From positions 1 through 6,850 of the forward strand of contig CANHTV010000202.1 in the NCBI GenBank assembly GCA_947463285.1: a stretch of DNA of 6,850 bases. The letters run 5' to 3'. Below are positions 1 to 5,982 of this stretch, piece by piece (position 1 is the first letter of the stretch; every line of letters begins with the position of its first letter). Origin of the DNA: Verrucomicrobiaceae bacterium. Its GTDB lineage: Bacteria; Verrucomicrobiota; Verrucomicrobiia; Verrucomicrobiales; Verrucomicrobiaceae. The position numbers and the translations under genes were made by a program. Under the pieces are notes generated by a model. The model made no database searches. It was given only the letters and a program-made list of their open reading frames with translations, and was not told where the DNA came from.

Positions 1-2
1 GT

Positions 3-718
3 GGAGCCATTCCGACAGCCTATGCTTGGCAAGGACAGCCAGTCCCGGCCCTCATCGCCAGCACCCTGCGGGCTGATCCTGCCTACCCGAAGGCGGGGCT
101 GGCCATTCTGATGCAGATGCGGCATCTCGGGCGTGAGATCCCGCTCATTCAGACCACACCGATCCCTAAACTCCAGCATCTGCTGGATAAAATGCAGGCC
201 ACTCTGAGAAGCACGTTCACCGCCACTATCTCCTCATGGGTGGCCCCGCGCTGCTAACACGTGGCAAGAGCTGGCCATCTTTAGATCCCAGCCTCACTCT
301 CATCACAGATCCTGCTCACATCCAGCAGGTGGCCCGGCCTTAGTAAAAGCGTGACCGTCTGGAAAAATGGGTGAGCCGAGAATCCCTCATCTGGCAACTG
401 CGCACGCCCACCCGACAACAGCAATTTTTAGGACCCCTGGATGCCCAAGGCACCTTGCACAGCTACCCTATCCTTTCCCCCCGCCACCGTTTCGGCCTTC
501 GTTTTTGGGACATTTGGGAGTCCTTCACCACGCGCAATACCTTTATGAAAGTCCAGGGCCTGACCGGGGCCATCGTCCGTGAGCCGCAGCTTCTTTCCGA
601 CGGTGGACATCTGCTCACAGCAAACCCCTTCAGCGCCGATCTCGCCTGGGAAAACAGCCCCAGCATCCAGCGCCGTTGCGTCAGTGCCTGTCATTACATC
701 AGCCTGCCCCTGCCGTGA
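3..718 (+). pseudogene. Decayed coding region, faintly acetyltransferase-like (5' end outside window)
   Basis: Three protein-like stretches lie end to end but not in one reading frame. Frame 3 is open from the left edge to a TAA at 255-257 (84 codons) and contains LRADPAYPKAGLAILMQMRHLG. The sense then seems to pass to frame 2, which is open from 191 and reads SLTLITDPAHIQQV before tandem stops TAG-TAA at 341-346. The same frame continues from 347 to a TGA at 716-718, with RESLIWQLRTPTRQQQFLG, GTLHSYPILSPRHRFG and FWDIWESF. An arginine-rich helix after a beta-like stretch, and later an 'xxLxWxLxTPxxxxxFLxxLDxxGTLxSY' pattern, recall GNAT-type acyltransferases, but this is a weak impression. 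A GTG at 371 could start a free-standing 115-residue ORF, without a ribosome binding site. I favour a broken gene with a frameshift between about 190 and 257 plus stop codons; two short unrelated genes or sequencing error are alternatives. Confidence 0.42.
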
Positions 719-800
719 TCAGCCTGCCAAAACACAGCGTCCTAGCCGAAGGTGATTTCGTGATGTGATTGCAGTCCTTGCAGTTGTCTAAAAATTAGCG

Positions 801-2249
801 TCAAAGCGCGGCCATGCCACCACTCATGATCCAGGTTTTCAGAGTAATGAAGTCCTCAGTCTCCAGACTGACGCCGCAGCCAAATGGCGCGTTGTTGACC
901 GTCGTAAGATCGAGGGTGCCGGCGCGGATATCGAGTGTGGGGAAACCTGCTTCATGCTGGCGATAAAGGCCTGCATGGGCTTGCAAAACGGCGCGCTGGA
1001 GCGGCTCTGAATACATGCTTAGGCCACGAAAGTAGTGATGCCCATTGCGCTCCACATGTGGAATGCCGAGCAGGGCCATGATGCTGAGATCTTGCAACAG
1101 CGCCACGGGGCCGACGTTGGCGAGGTCTTCCCCGCTCAGGATGGGTCCGAAACGAATACGGCTGGCGCGAGCCTTCAGCAGGGCCTTGTTTGCCAAGACT
1201 TTGACGATGCCTTTGCAGTTTTTGTGACTGGTGCCGCTGTAACCGAGATCCAGCGCACGGGGCAGCGAGGAAAGGTCCGCATCGGCCTCGTCCAAGATAA
1301 GACTCGGAGCCTGTGGCCAGGCCTCCAGAACCGTCGCCACGGCATCCTCCAGCGCATGCTGACGATGCAGTGGCTGCTCCACGAGCAGCAAATTTTCAAA
1401 CAACGGCGCTAGCCTGGCATCAGCCTTCAATTCGTCATAGTAAGCGCGAAAGTCGGCTAACTGACGAAACTGCTCATTGCCGTCCAAAGTGAGACGGAAG
1501 CCCTGAGGGCAACCAGCAACGAAGAGAGCCGCCATCTCCCTCAAACGAGGTCGATCCGCTGCCAGATTACCAGAGATTTTAACCTTAAAAACCCGCAGTC
1601 CATAGGCACGAATGCAATCCTCCAGCACATGCGGCAGGCCATCATCCAGAGGCGGGACATCGCCCCTACGCAGAGGATCAGCGAGGCCGACGGTATGGCG
1701 CACTTCGAGGCTTGCCAGCGGCTCAGGGAGGATGGTCTCAGCCACGGTCACACCCGCCAGCTCAGGGCGCACCTGACCGAGATCAATCCCCAGCCCGTCA
1801 CGGCGCAGAAGCTGATGCAGCGGCATGGCGGCAGCCTTGCTCAGGGCATCCAGCACCGCACGCTCCATCAGGCTGGTGCCGAGGTGGGCCAGCAACGCCG
1901 GCTGCTCACGCACTCGCGCCCAGCTTGACTGCTCTTCATACAATGACTGCCACCAAGAAAAGTAGGTCTGCGGCTGCTGCGCCGCGTTTTCGGCGATGCG
2001 TGAGGCGTTTTGAATCACCGCCAGCATCTCTGCCAGATCTTGCTCATAGGCCGTTTCAGGATTTTTCGTGAACCACTTGGGTGGCAGCCCCTCACTGGCC
2101 AGCCCCGAGACAGGCCGCCCATCGACGACAAGATCCACCCTCACAAACAGATGCGGCAGAGCTGTCATGCTAGCGATACCGTACTGGAACGGAAAGCGCG
2201 TGCGCATCGGCAGGACGTGGAAATGGGTATCGAGAAAAGTGAAAGTCAC
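801..2249 (-). CDS. Enolase-superfamily enzyme, mandelate racemase/muconate lactonizing type
   Basis: The protein shows the MLE-subgroup active site on a TIM barrel. From a GTG start at 2249 (482 residues) these are a KxK pair at K222/K224 (YGLRVFKVKISG), metal ligands D256 (LTLDGNEQF), E291 (LLLVEQPL) and D320 (LILDEADAD), and the opposite lysine K343 (GTSHKNCKGI). Family members abstract the proton alpha to a carboxylate with Mg2+ bound; substrates vary (muconate cycloisomerases, dipeptide epimerases, o-succinylbenzoate synthases), and nothing here fixes the substrate. At 482 residues it is about 100 longer than typical members; the extra length lies mainly between the N-terminal cap and the KxK strand, roughly residues 85-210. 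The frame stays open upstream to an ATG at 2384, but those 45 codons are glycine-rich, unlike the family and run into trpA. The GTG puts the family's usual first strand (FLDTHFHVLPMRTRFPF) at the N terminus and has GGCAGG just before it. It is divergent from trpA. Confidence 0.85.
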   Translation of the reverse strand: MTFTFLDTHFHVLPMRTRFPFQYGIASMTALPHLFVRVDLVVDGRPVSGLASEGLPPKWFTKNPETAYEQDLAEMLAVIQNASRIAENAAQQPQTYFSWWQSLYEEQSSWARVREQPALLAHLGTSLMERAVLDALSKAAAMPLHQLLRRDGLGIDLGQVRPELAGVTVAETILPEPLASLEVRHTVGLADPLRRGDVPPLDDGLPHVLEDCIRAYGLRVFKVKISGNLAADRPRLREMAALFVAGCPQGFRLTLDGNEQFRQLADFRAYYDELKADARLAPLFENLLLVEQPLHRQHALEDAVATVLEAWPQAPSLILDEADADLSSLPRALDLGYSGTSHKNCKGIVKVLANKALLKARASRIRFGPILSGEDLANVGPVALLQDLSIMALLGIPHVERNGHHYFRGLSMYSEPLQRAVLQAHAGLYRQHEAGFPTLDIRAGTLDLTTVNNAPFGCGVSLETEDFITLKTWIMSGGMAAL

Positions 2250-2315
2250 CCTGCCAGCATCCCGAGCCGTTAAGGTACTGCAAGCTCCCTGAAGAAGCAC
2301 GCTTTCACCGAGGTT

Positions 2316-2333
2316 GCACTCCTGATTGAGTGC
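2316..2333. repeat. Inverted repeat in the divergent spacer upstream of trpA
   Basis: GCACTC (2316-2321) and GAGTGC (2328-2333) are perfect 6-base arms around a 6-base centre. The repeat ends 18 bases before the trpA ATG and lies in the 102-base spacer shared with the divergent enolase-family gene. It could be a binding site for a dimeric regulator or a short hairpin in a trpA leader. The arms are short enough that chance cannot be excluded. Confidence 0.4.
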
Positions 2334-2351
2334 GCTAGATAAACGCCCGCC

Positions 2352-3167
2352 ATGTCCGCCACCACCAACCGCATCGACGCCCATTTCGCCAACCTCCGCA
2401 GCAGCGGCAAGCGTGCCTTCGTGGCCTACGTCGCCGCCGGTGATCCGACGCTGGATGCCACGATCGACATCGTGCTCGCTCTGGAGCGTGCCGGGGTCGA
2501 CATCGTGGAGCTTGGCGTCCCCTTCTCTGATCCTCTCGCAGACGGTGTCGTGAATCAGATGGCTGCGGACCGCGCCCTGAAGGCCGGAGCCACCACGCCC
2601 AAGGTGCTAGAAATGATCCGCCAGCTGCGCACGAAATCCCAGATCCCGCTCGTGCTTTTCACTTATCTGAACCCGGTATACACCTACGGCTACGAGCAGT
2701 TTCACATCGACGCCGCAGCTGCCGGAGTGGATGGTATTCTGGTCCTGGACCTTCCGCCGGATGAGGTGGCTCAAAACAGCGAGCTCAAGCCCACGCCGGA
2801 GTTGCGCCACATCCAGCTCATCGCTCCCACCTCCCCAGTGGAGCGCATCGCCACCATCGCCAAAAGCGCTGAAGGTTTTGTGTACTACGTCTCCCGCCTC
2901 GGCGTCACTGGCGCGCAGGTGGAGGTGGCCAGCGGCATCGCTGAGCAGGTGACCCTGATCAAAGCCTCCACTGAAGTGCCCGTCTGCGTCGGCTTTGGCG
3001 TCTCCAATCCCGAGCAGGCAGCGCAAGTCGCCAGCATGGCCGATGGCGTCGTCGTCGGCAGCGCCATCGTGAAGCTGATCGAGAAAAATGGCAGCTCTTC
3101 AGATCTAGCCTCGCAGGTAGAAGCCTTCGTCAAGCCTCTGGTGGATGCAGTCCACGCCCTTGCTTGA
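2352..3167 (+). CDS. trpA: Tryptophan synthase alpha chain
   Basis: This enzyme cleaves indole-3-glycerol phosphate to indole and glyceraldehyde 3-phosphate; indole then passes through a tunnel to the beta subunit TrpB, the last step of tryptophan synthesis in the cytoplasm. The 271-residue protein has the family's usual length and is a complete TIM barrel. The catalytic glutamate is E53 in VDIVELGVPFSDP and the catalytic aspartate is D64 in DPLADG. Later landmarks are VYYVSRLGVTGAQ (loop 6), the phosphate-binding GFGVSNPEQ and DGVVVGSAIVK near the C terminus. The ATG gives a normal N terminus (RIDAHFANLRSSGKRAFVAYVAAGDP follows directly, in the family pattern). There is no Shine-Dalgarno sequence. 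No trpB or other trp gene is present here, so the pathway genes must be dispersed; dapF follows after 39 bases on the same strand and may be cotranscribed. Confidence 0.97.
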   Translation: MSATTNRIDAHFANLRSSGKRAFVAYVAAGDPTLDATIDIVLALERAGVDIVELGVPFSDPLADGVVNQMAADRALKAGATTPKVLEMIRQLRTKSQIPLVLFTYLNPVYTYGYEQFHIDAAAAGVDGILVLDLPPDEVAQNSELKPTPELRHIQLIAPTSPVERIATIAKSAEGFVYYVSRLGVTGAQVEVASGIAEQVTLIKASTEVPVCVGFGVSNPEQAAQVASMADGVVVGSAIVKLIEKNGSSSDLASQVEAFVKPLVDAVHALA

Positions 3168-3189
3168 CCGCCTTGACCATTCTTTGACC
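3164..3189 (+). repeat. Three direct copies of TTGACC between trpA and dapF
   Basis: TTGACC occurs at 3164-3169 (overlapping the trpA TGA stop), 3173-3178 and 3184-3189, with start-to-start spacings of 9 and 11 bases. Each copy resembles a -35 hexamer, but I see no well-spaced -10 element before the dapF ATG. An 8-base palindrome, AACGCGTT, follows at 3194-3201. The triple copy may be a local duplication, a regulator half-site cluster or chance. Confidence 0.35.
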
Positions 3190-3206
3190 TCTTAACGCGT
3201 TCCCCT

Positions 3207-4019
3207 ATGACCCTCCACTTCACCAAAATGAACGGCGCCGGCAATGACTTCGTCATGCTGGACAATCGTGACCTCGGCCTTTCCCTCACCACCGCGCAGA
3301 TCGAAAAACTCTGCGACCGCCATCGCGGCATTGGAGCTGACGGACTTCTCTGCGTTGAGCCGGCCACGGAAGGAGGCGACTTCAAAATGCGCTACTACAA
3401 CGCCGATGGCGGAGAGGCCGAGATGTGCGGCAATGGCGCACGCTGCTTTGGACGCTTCGTCAATCATCTGCATGGCGACAGCCTAACCAAGATCCGCTTT
3501 GAAACCCTCGCTGGCATGATTTCCGCCGAGTTTGAGGCCAACCAGGTGCGCATCAACATGAGCGCCCCGCACAGCCTGAAACTCGCCGACTCTCTGCCGG
3601 TGGCAGCCGAGACGCTCACCGTCCACAGCGTCAATACTGGCGTGCCTCATGCCGTCGTCTTCGTGGATAATCTGGAGAACGTGCCAGTAGGTGAATGGGG
3701 CGCTGCCCTGCGTTACCATGAAGCCTTTAAACCCCGTGGCACCAACGCTAACTTCGCCAGCGTGCTCGCCCCAGGCAGCATTGCCATCCGCACTTATGAG
3801 CGCGGCGTGGAAGATGAAACCCTGGCCTGCGGCACCGGCATGGTGGCCAGCGCCTTGATCCATCACGAACTCACCGGAGCAGCGAGCCCCATCAGTGTCC
3901 TCGTCAAAGGTGGTGACACTCTTCGTGTCGGCTTCACAGAAACCGCGCCGCATGAGTACACCGACGTCACTCTCTTTGGCCCTGCCGATTTTGTCTTCAC
4001 TGGCACGGTGGAGATCTGA
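3207..4019 (+). CDS. dapF: Diaminopimelate epimerase
   Basis: DapF converts LL-diaminopimelate to the meso form, the precursor of lysine and of the cross-linking residue in Gram-negative-type peptidoglycan. It is cofactor-independent and uses two cysteines as acid and base. Both are visible: C74 in EMCGNGARC and C208 in LACGTGM. The N-terminal FTKMNGAGNDFV signature, RGIGADGLL, YYNADGGEAEMCGNGARC, the substrate-binding NTGVPHAV and RTYERGVEDETLACG of the second lobe appear in the expected order. The 270 residues match the usual length, covering the two mirror-image domains. The ATG directly precedes the conserved N-terminal strand; its upstream context is TTCCCCT with no purine-rich ribosome binding site. 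It lies 39 bases after trpA on the same strand; the two pathways are different, so a shared transcript would be a matter of proximity rather than of function. Confidence 0.97.
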   Translation: MTLHFTKMNGAGNDFVMLDNRDLGLSLTTAQIEKLCDRHRGIGADGLLCVEPATEGGDFKMRYYNADGGEAEMCGNGARCFGRFVNHLHGDSLTKIRFETLAGMISAEFEANQVRINMSAPHSLKLADSLPVAAETLTVHSVNTGVPHAVVFVDNLENVPVGEWGAALRYHEAFKPRGTNANFASVLAPGSIAIRTYERGVEDETLACGTGMVASALIHHELTGAASPISVLVKGGDTLRVGFTETAPHEYTDVTLFGPADFVFTGTVEI

Positions 4020-4034
4020 TCAAAATTTCTATGC

Positions 4035-4053
4035 TTCAAAATGATCTTTTGAA
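4035..4053. repeat. AT-rich inverted repeat downstream of dapF
   Basis: TTCAAAA (4035-4041) and TTTTGAA (4047-4053) are perfect 7-base arms around TGATC, starting 16 bases after the dapF stop. The stem is AT-rich and no T-run follows, so it is not a standard intrinsic terminator. It may still mark the 3' end of the dapF message or be an operator for the tRNA promoter next to it. Confidence 0.4.
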
Positions 4054-4086
4054 TTGACGCGGGCTGTAAGTTCGAGAAGTTAACAT
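4054..4086 (+). promoter_or_regulatory. Possible promoter for the tRNA-Ser gene
   Basis: TTGACG at 4054-4059 matches five of six -35 consensus bases. Candidate -10 boxes downstream are AAGTTA (17-base spacing, poor match) or TAACAT at 4081-4086 (four of six matches, but 21-base spacing). Transcription from about 4093 would leave a short 5' leader before the mature tRNA at 4118. No single box pair is both well spaced and well matched, so this stays tentative. Confidence 0.25.
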
Positions 4087-4117
4087 CCCGTCGTTCACAG
4101 CGCCGGGAAACAGATTT

Positions 4118-4208
4118 GGTGAGGTGGCTGAGTGGTCGAAAGCACATCTTTGCTAAAGATGCGTAGCCTTAACAGCTACCGAGGGTTCGAATCCCTCCCT
4201 CACCGCCA
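4118..4208 (+). tRNA. tRNA-Ser, anticodon GCU, reads AGC/AGU codons
   Basis: The sequence folds as a class II tRNA. The acceptor stem pairs GGTGAGG (4118-4124) with CCTCACC (4198-4204). The D stem is GCT/AGC (4127-4129 with 4141-4143). The anticodon stem pairs CATCT with AGATG around loop TTGCTAA, with GCT at 4152-4154. A long variable arm has a GTAGC/GCTAC stem, which is diagnostic of Ser/Leu/Tyr type. The T stem pairs GAGGG with CCCTC around TTCGAAT. The discriminator base is G4205, as expected for serine, and the 3' CCA is encoded at 4206-4208. It stands alone between dapF and sufS on the same strand, with about 98 bases before it and 101 bases to the sufS start. Confidence 0.97.
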
Positions 4209-4218
4209 CTGTTTCCAC

Positions 4219-4236
4219 CACTTTCAAAAGAAAGTG
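4219..4236 (+). repeat. Stem-loop just downstream of the tRNA
   Basis: CACTTTC (4219-4225) and GAAAGTG (4230-4236) are perfect 7-base arms around an AAAA loop, starting 10 bases after the tRNA CCA. No T-run follows on either strand. It may be a processing signal for the tRNA 3' trailer or a weak terminator. A smaller hairpin, TGCGG-AAA-CCGCA (4250-4262), follows. Together they lie in the sufS leader if transcription continues from the tRNA. Confidence 0.4.
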
Positions 4237-4309
4237 ACGACCCTGAAAATGCGGAAACCGCACAGCTGCTTGCAGGATGAGAATCGTAGTGCTAGGCAAG
4301 ACTTCCCCC

Positions 4310-5527
4310 ATGATTGACCTCTCACATCTGCGCGCTGATTTTCCCATCCTACATCAGCAGGTCCACGGAGAGCCGCTGGTGTATTTTGACAACGCTGCCT
4401 CTAGCCAAAAACCACGTGCAGTCATCCAGGAGTTGACTCGCTACTATGAGCAGGACAACGCCAACGTTCACCGTGGTCTGCATGAGCTGAGCAATCGTGC
4501 GACAGACACCTTCGAAGCCGCCCGCAAAAAGGTGGCTCGCTTCATCGGAGCAGCCAATACACACGAGGTCATCTTCACCCGTGGCACCACAGAGAGCATC
4601 AATCTCGTAGCCAATGTCTGGGCGAATCAGTATCTCAAAGCCGGCGATGTCATTCTCTACACCGGCATGGAGCATCACAGCAATCTGGTGCCCTGGCAGC
4701 TCGCCGCAAAACGCAGCGGTGCTGTGGTCAAACACATCCCGGTTCTCGATGATGGCACCTTGGACTTATCTTTGCTCGACAGCCTGCTGACCGAGCAAGT
4801 GAAGATCTTCACCTGCGTACATGTTTCCAACTCTCTGGGCACCATCAATCCAGTTCGCGAGCTGTGTGCGAAAGCGCGGGCGCTTGGCATCACCACGCTG
4901 GTGGACGGAGCCCAGGCAGTGGGTCATCTCCCCGTGAATGTTCAGGAGATCGGCTGTGACTTTTACGCTTTCTCCGGTCATAAAATGTGTGCGCCCACCG
5001 GCATCGGTGGCCTATGGGGACGAGCTGAAAAACTCGCCGCCATGCAGCCCTGGCACGGAGGCGGGGAGATGATCGAAGTCGTGACCCTCGAAACCAGTAG
5101 CTACAAGGCCGCCCCAGCACGCTTTGAAGCCGGCACGCCAGACATCGCCGGAGTCATCGGGCTTGGTGCTGCTGTGGATTACCTGGAAAAAGTCGGCATC
5201 GACACGATCCACCAACACGGGCGCGAACTCACGGCCTACGCCTTGCAGTGCATGGCGGAGCTGCCCGGCATCCACATCCTCGGCCCCCAATCTGAACGTG
5301 GTGCCTTGGTGGCCTTTCATCTGGCCTGCGCGCATCCGCATGACTTGGTGGAGTTTGCCAATACTCACGGCCTCGCCCTTCGCGGTGGTCATCATTGCAC
5401 TCAGCCACTGATGAAGCGCTTTAAAGTCCCAGGCACCAGCCGCGCCAGCTTTTATTTCTACAACACCACCGCCGAAGTGGACCGCATGATGGACATCCTG
5501 CACCGCGCGGTGAAATTCTTCTCCTAA
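4310..5527 (+). CDS. sufS: Cysteine desulfurase, SufS type (group II)
   Basis: SufS is a PLP enzyme that takes sulfur from L-cysteine as a persulfide on its own cysteine and hands it to SufU or SufE for iron-sulfur cluster assembly. From the ATG at 4310 the protein is 405 residues, the normal SufS length. Visible residues are H123 stacking on PLP (MEHHSNLVPWQ), D199 and Q202 (VDGAQAVGH), the Schiff-base lysine K225 (FSGHKMCAPTG), and the persulfide cysteine C363 (RGGHHCTQPLMKRF). H344 in AHPHD aligns with the Bacillus SufS histidine that binds the SufU zinc during transfer. An in-frame ATG at 4277 would add 11 residues (MRIVVLGKTSP). I prefer 4310 because MIDLSHLRADFPILHQQV matches the family N terminus and because of the CTTCCCCC tract before it, as at neighbouring starts. 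Its stop overlaps the sufU start by one base. Confidence 0.95.
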   Translation: MIDLSHLRADFPILHQQVHGEPLVYFDNAASSQKPRAVIQELTRYYEQDNANVHRGLHELSNRATDTFEAARKKVARFIGAANTHEVIFTRGTTESINLVANVWANQYLKAGDVILYTGMEHHSNLVPWQLAAKRSGAVVKHIPVLDDGTLDLSLLDSLLTEQVKIFTCVHVSNSLGTINPVRELCAKARALGITTLVDGAQAVGHLPVNVQEIGCDFYAFSGHKMCAPTGIGGLWGRAEKLAAMQPWHGGGEMIEVVTLETSSYKAAPARFEAGTPDIAGVIGLGAAVDYLEKVGIDTIHQHGRELTAYALQCMAELPGIHILGPQSERGALVAFHLACAHPHDLVEFANTHGLALRGGHHCTQPLMKRFKVPGTSRASFYFYNTTAEVDRMMDILHRAVKFFS

Positions 5528-5982
5528 TGGCCCTCTCAGACGACCTTCGCGACCTGTATCAGCAGGTCATCCTCGACCACTCCAAATCCCCACGCAATCA
5601 CGGCCAGCTGACCTGCGACTGCGTGCATGTGCATGGCGACAACCCAAGCTGCGGTGACGAGATCGACGTCTATGTGAAATTTAGCGACGATGGCAGCATC
5701 GCCGACATTAAATTTGATGGCCAAGGCTGCGCCATCAGCCAGGCGAGTGCCAGCATGATGACGGTGAAGGTGAAGGGCTCCAGCCGGACCAAAGTAAACA
5801 CCCTCATGCAGGACTTTCGCAGCACCGTCATGGGTGAAGGCAGCATCCAGGATGAAGATGCCCTCGGTGAACTCCAGCTCCTGGAGGGCGTGCAGAAATT
5901 CCCCCAGCGCGTGAAGTGTGCCATGCTTGGCTGGCGCGCACTGGAGCAAGCCATCCAGCAGGCTGAAGAAGCAAAATGCTGA
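5527..5982 (+). CDS. sufU: Zinc-dependent sulfurtransferase SufU, partner of SufS
   Basis: SufU accepts persulfide sulfur from SufS and passes it on to the SufBCD scaffold. The 151-residue protein carries the four expected zinc-site residues: C42 and D44 (NPSCGDEID), C68 (GQGCAIS) and C131 (VKCAMLGWRAL). The last motif, and the extra segment around residues 85-120 (TLMQDFRSTVMGEGS..DALGELQLLEGVQKFPQR), separate SufU from the scaffold protein IscU. The ATG shares its A with the sufS TAA stop (TAATG), so translation is probably coupled. There is no Shine-Dalgarno sequence; ten pyrimidines at 5516-5525 come before the start. The protein ends in EEAKC, with a terminal cysteine (C151) outside the zinc site. 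Such a protein is often labelled 'SUF system NifU family Fe-S assembly protein', but the residues point to zinc-type sulfur transfer rather than cluster scaffolding. Its stop codon abuts that of the convergent MYG1-family gene with no spacer. Confidence 0.95.
   Translation: MALSDDLRDLYQQVILDHSKSPRNHGQLTCDCVHVHGDNPSCGDEIDVYVKFSDDGSIADIKFDGQGCAISQASASMMTVKVKGSSRTKVNTLMQDFRSTVMGEGSIQDEDALGELQLLEGVQKFPQRVKCAMLGWRALEQAIQQAEEAKC

Noticed and set aside
719..800. Search for a terminator between the decayed region and the convergent enolase-family gene
   Set aside because: Only a tiny CTAA-AAA-TTAG palindrome (788-798) and two TTGCAG copies are seen; no GC stem with T-run on either strand.
2314..2341. 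TTGCAC-N16-TAGATA as a trpA promoter
   Set aside because: Each hexamer matches only three of six consensus bases, and transcription would start almost at the ATG.
2607..3026. Long antisense open frames inside trpA, dapF, sufS and sufU
   Set aside because: They follow codon periodicity of the recognised genes on the other strand, have no recognisable domains and are expected in GC-rich coding DNA.
4277..4309. Upstream ATG of sufS preceded by GCAGG
   Set aside because: The 11 extra residues are not family-like, GCAGG lies directly against the ATG with no spacing, and the ATG at 4310 gives the normal SufS N terminus.
4132..4347. Short open frames over the tRNA gene on both strands
   Set aside because: They run through the cloverleaf of the tRNA-Ser, which explains the sequence fully.
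5527..5982. Reading the sufU product as the scaffold IscU
   Set aside because: The KCAMLGW motif, the insertion before it and the pairing with SufS rather than IscS fit SufU; IscU's conserved LPPVK motif and scaffold histidine are not seen.
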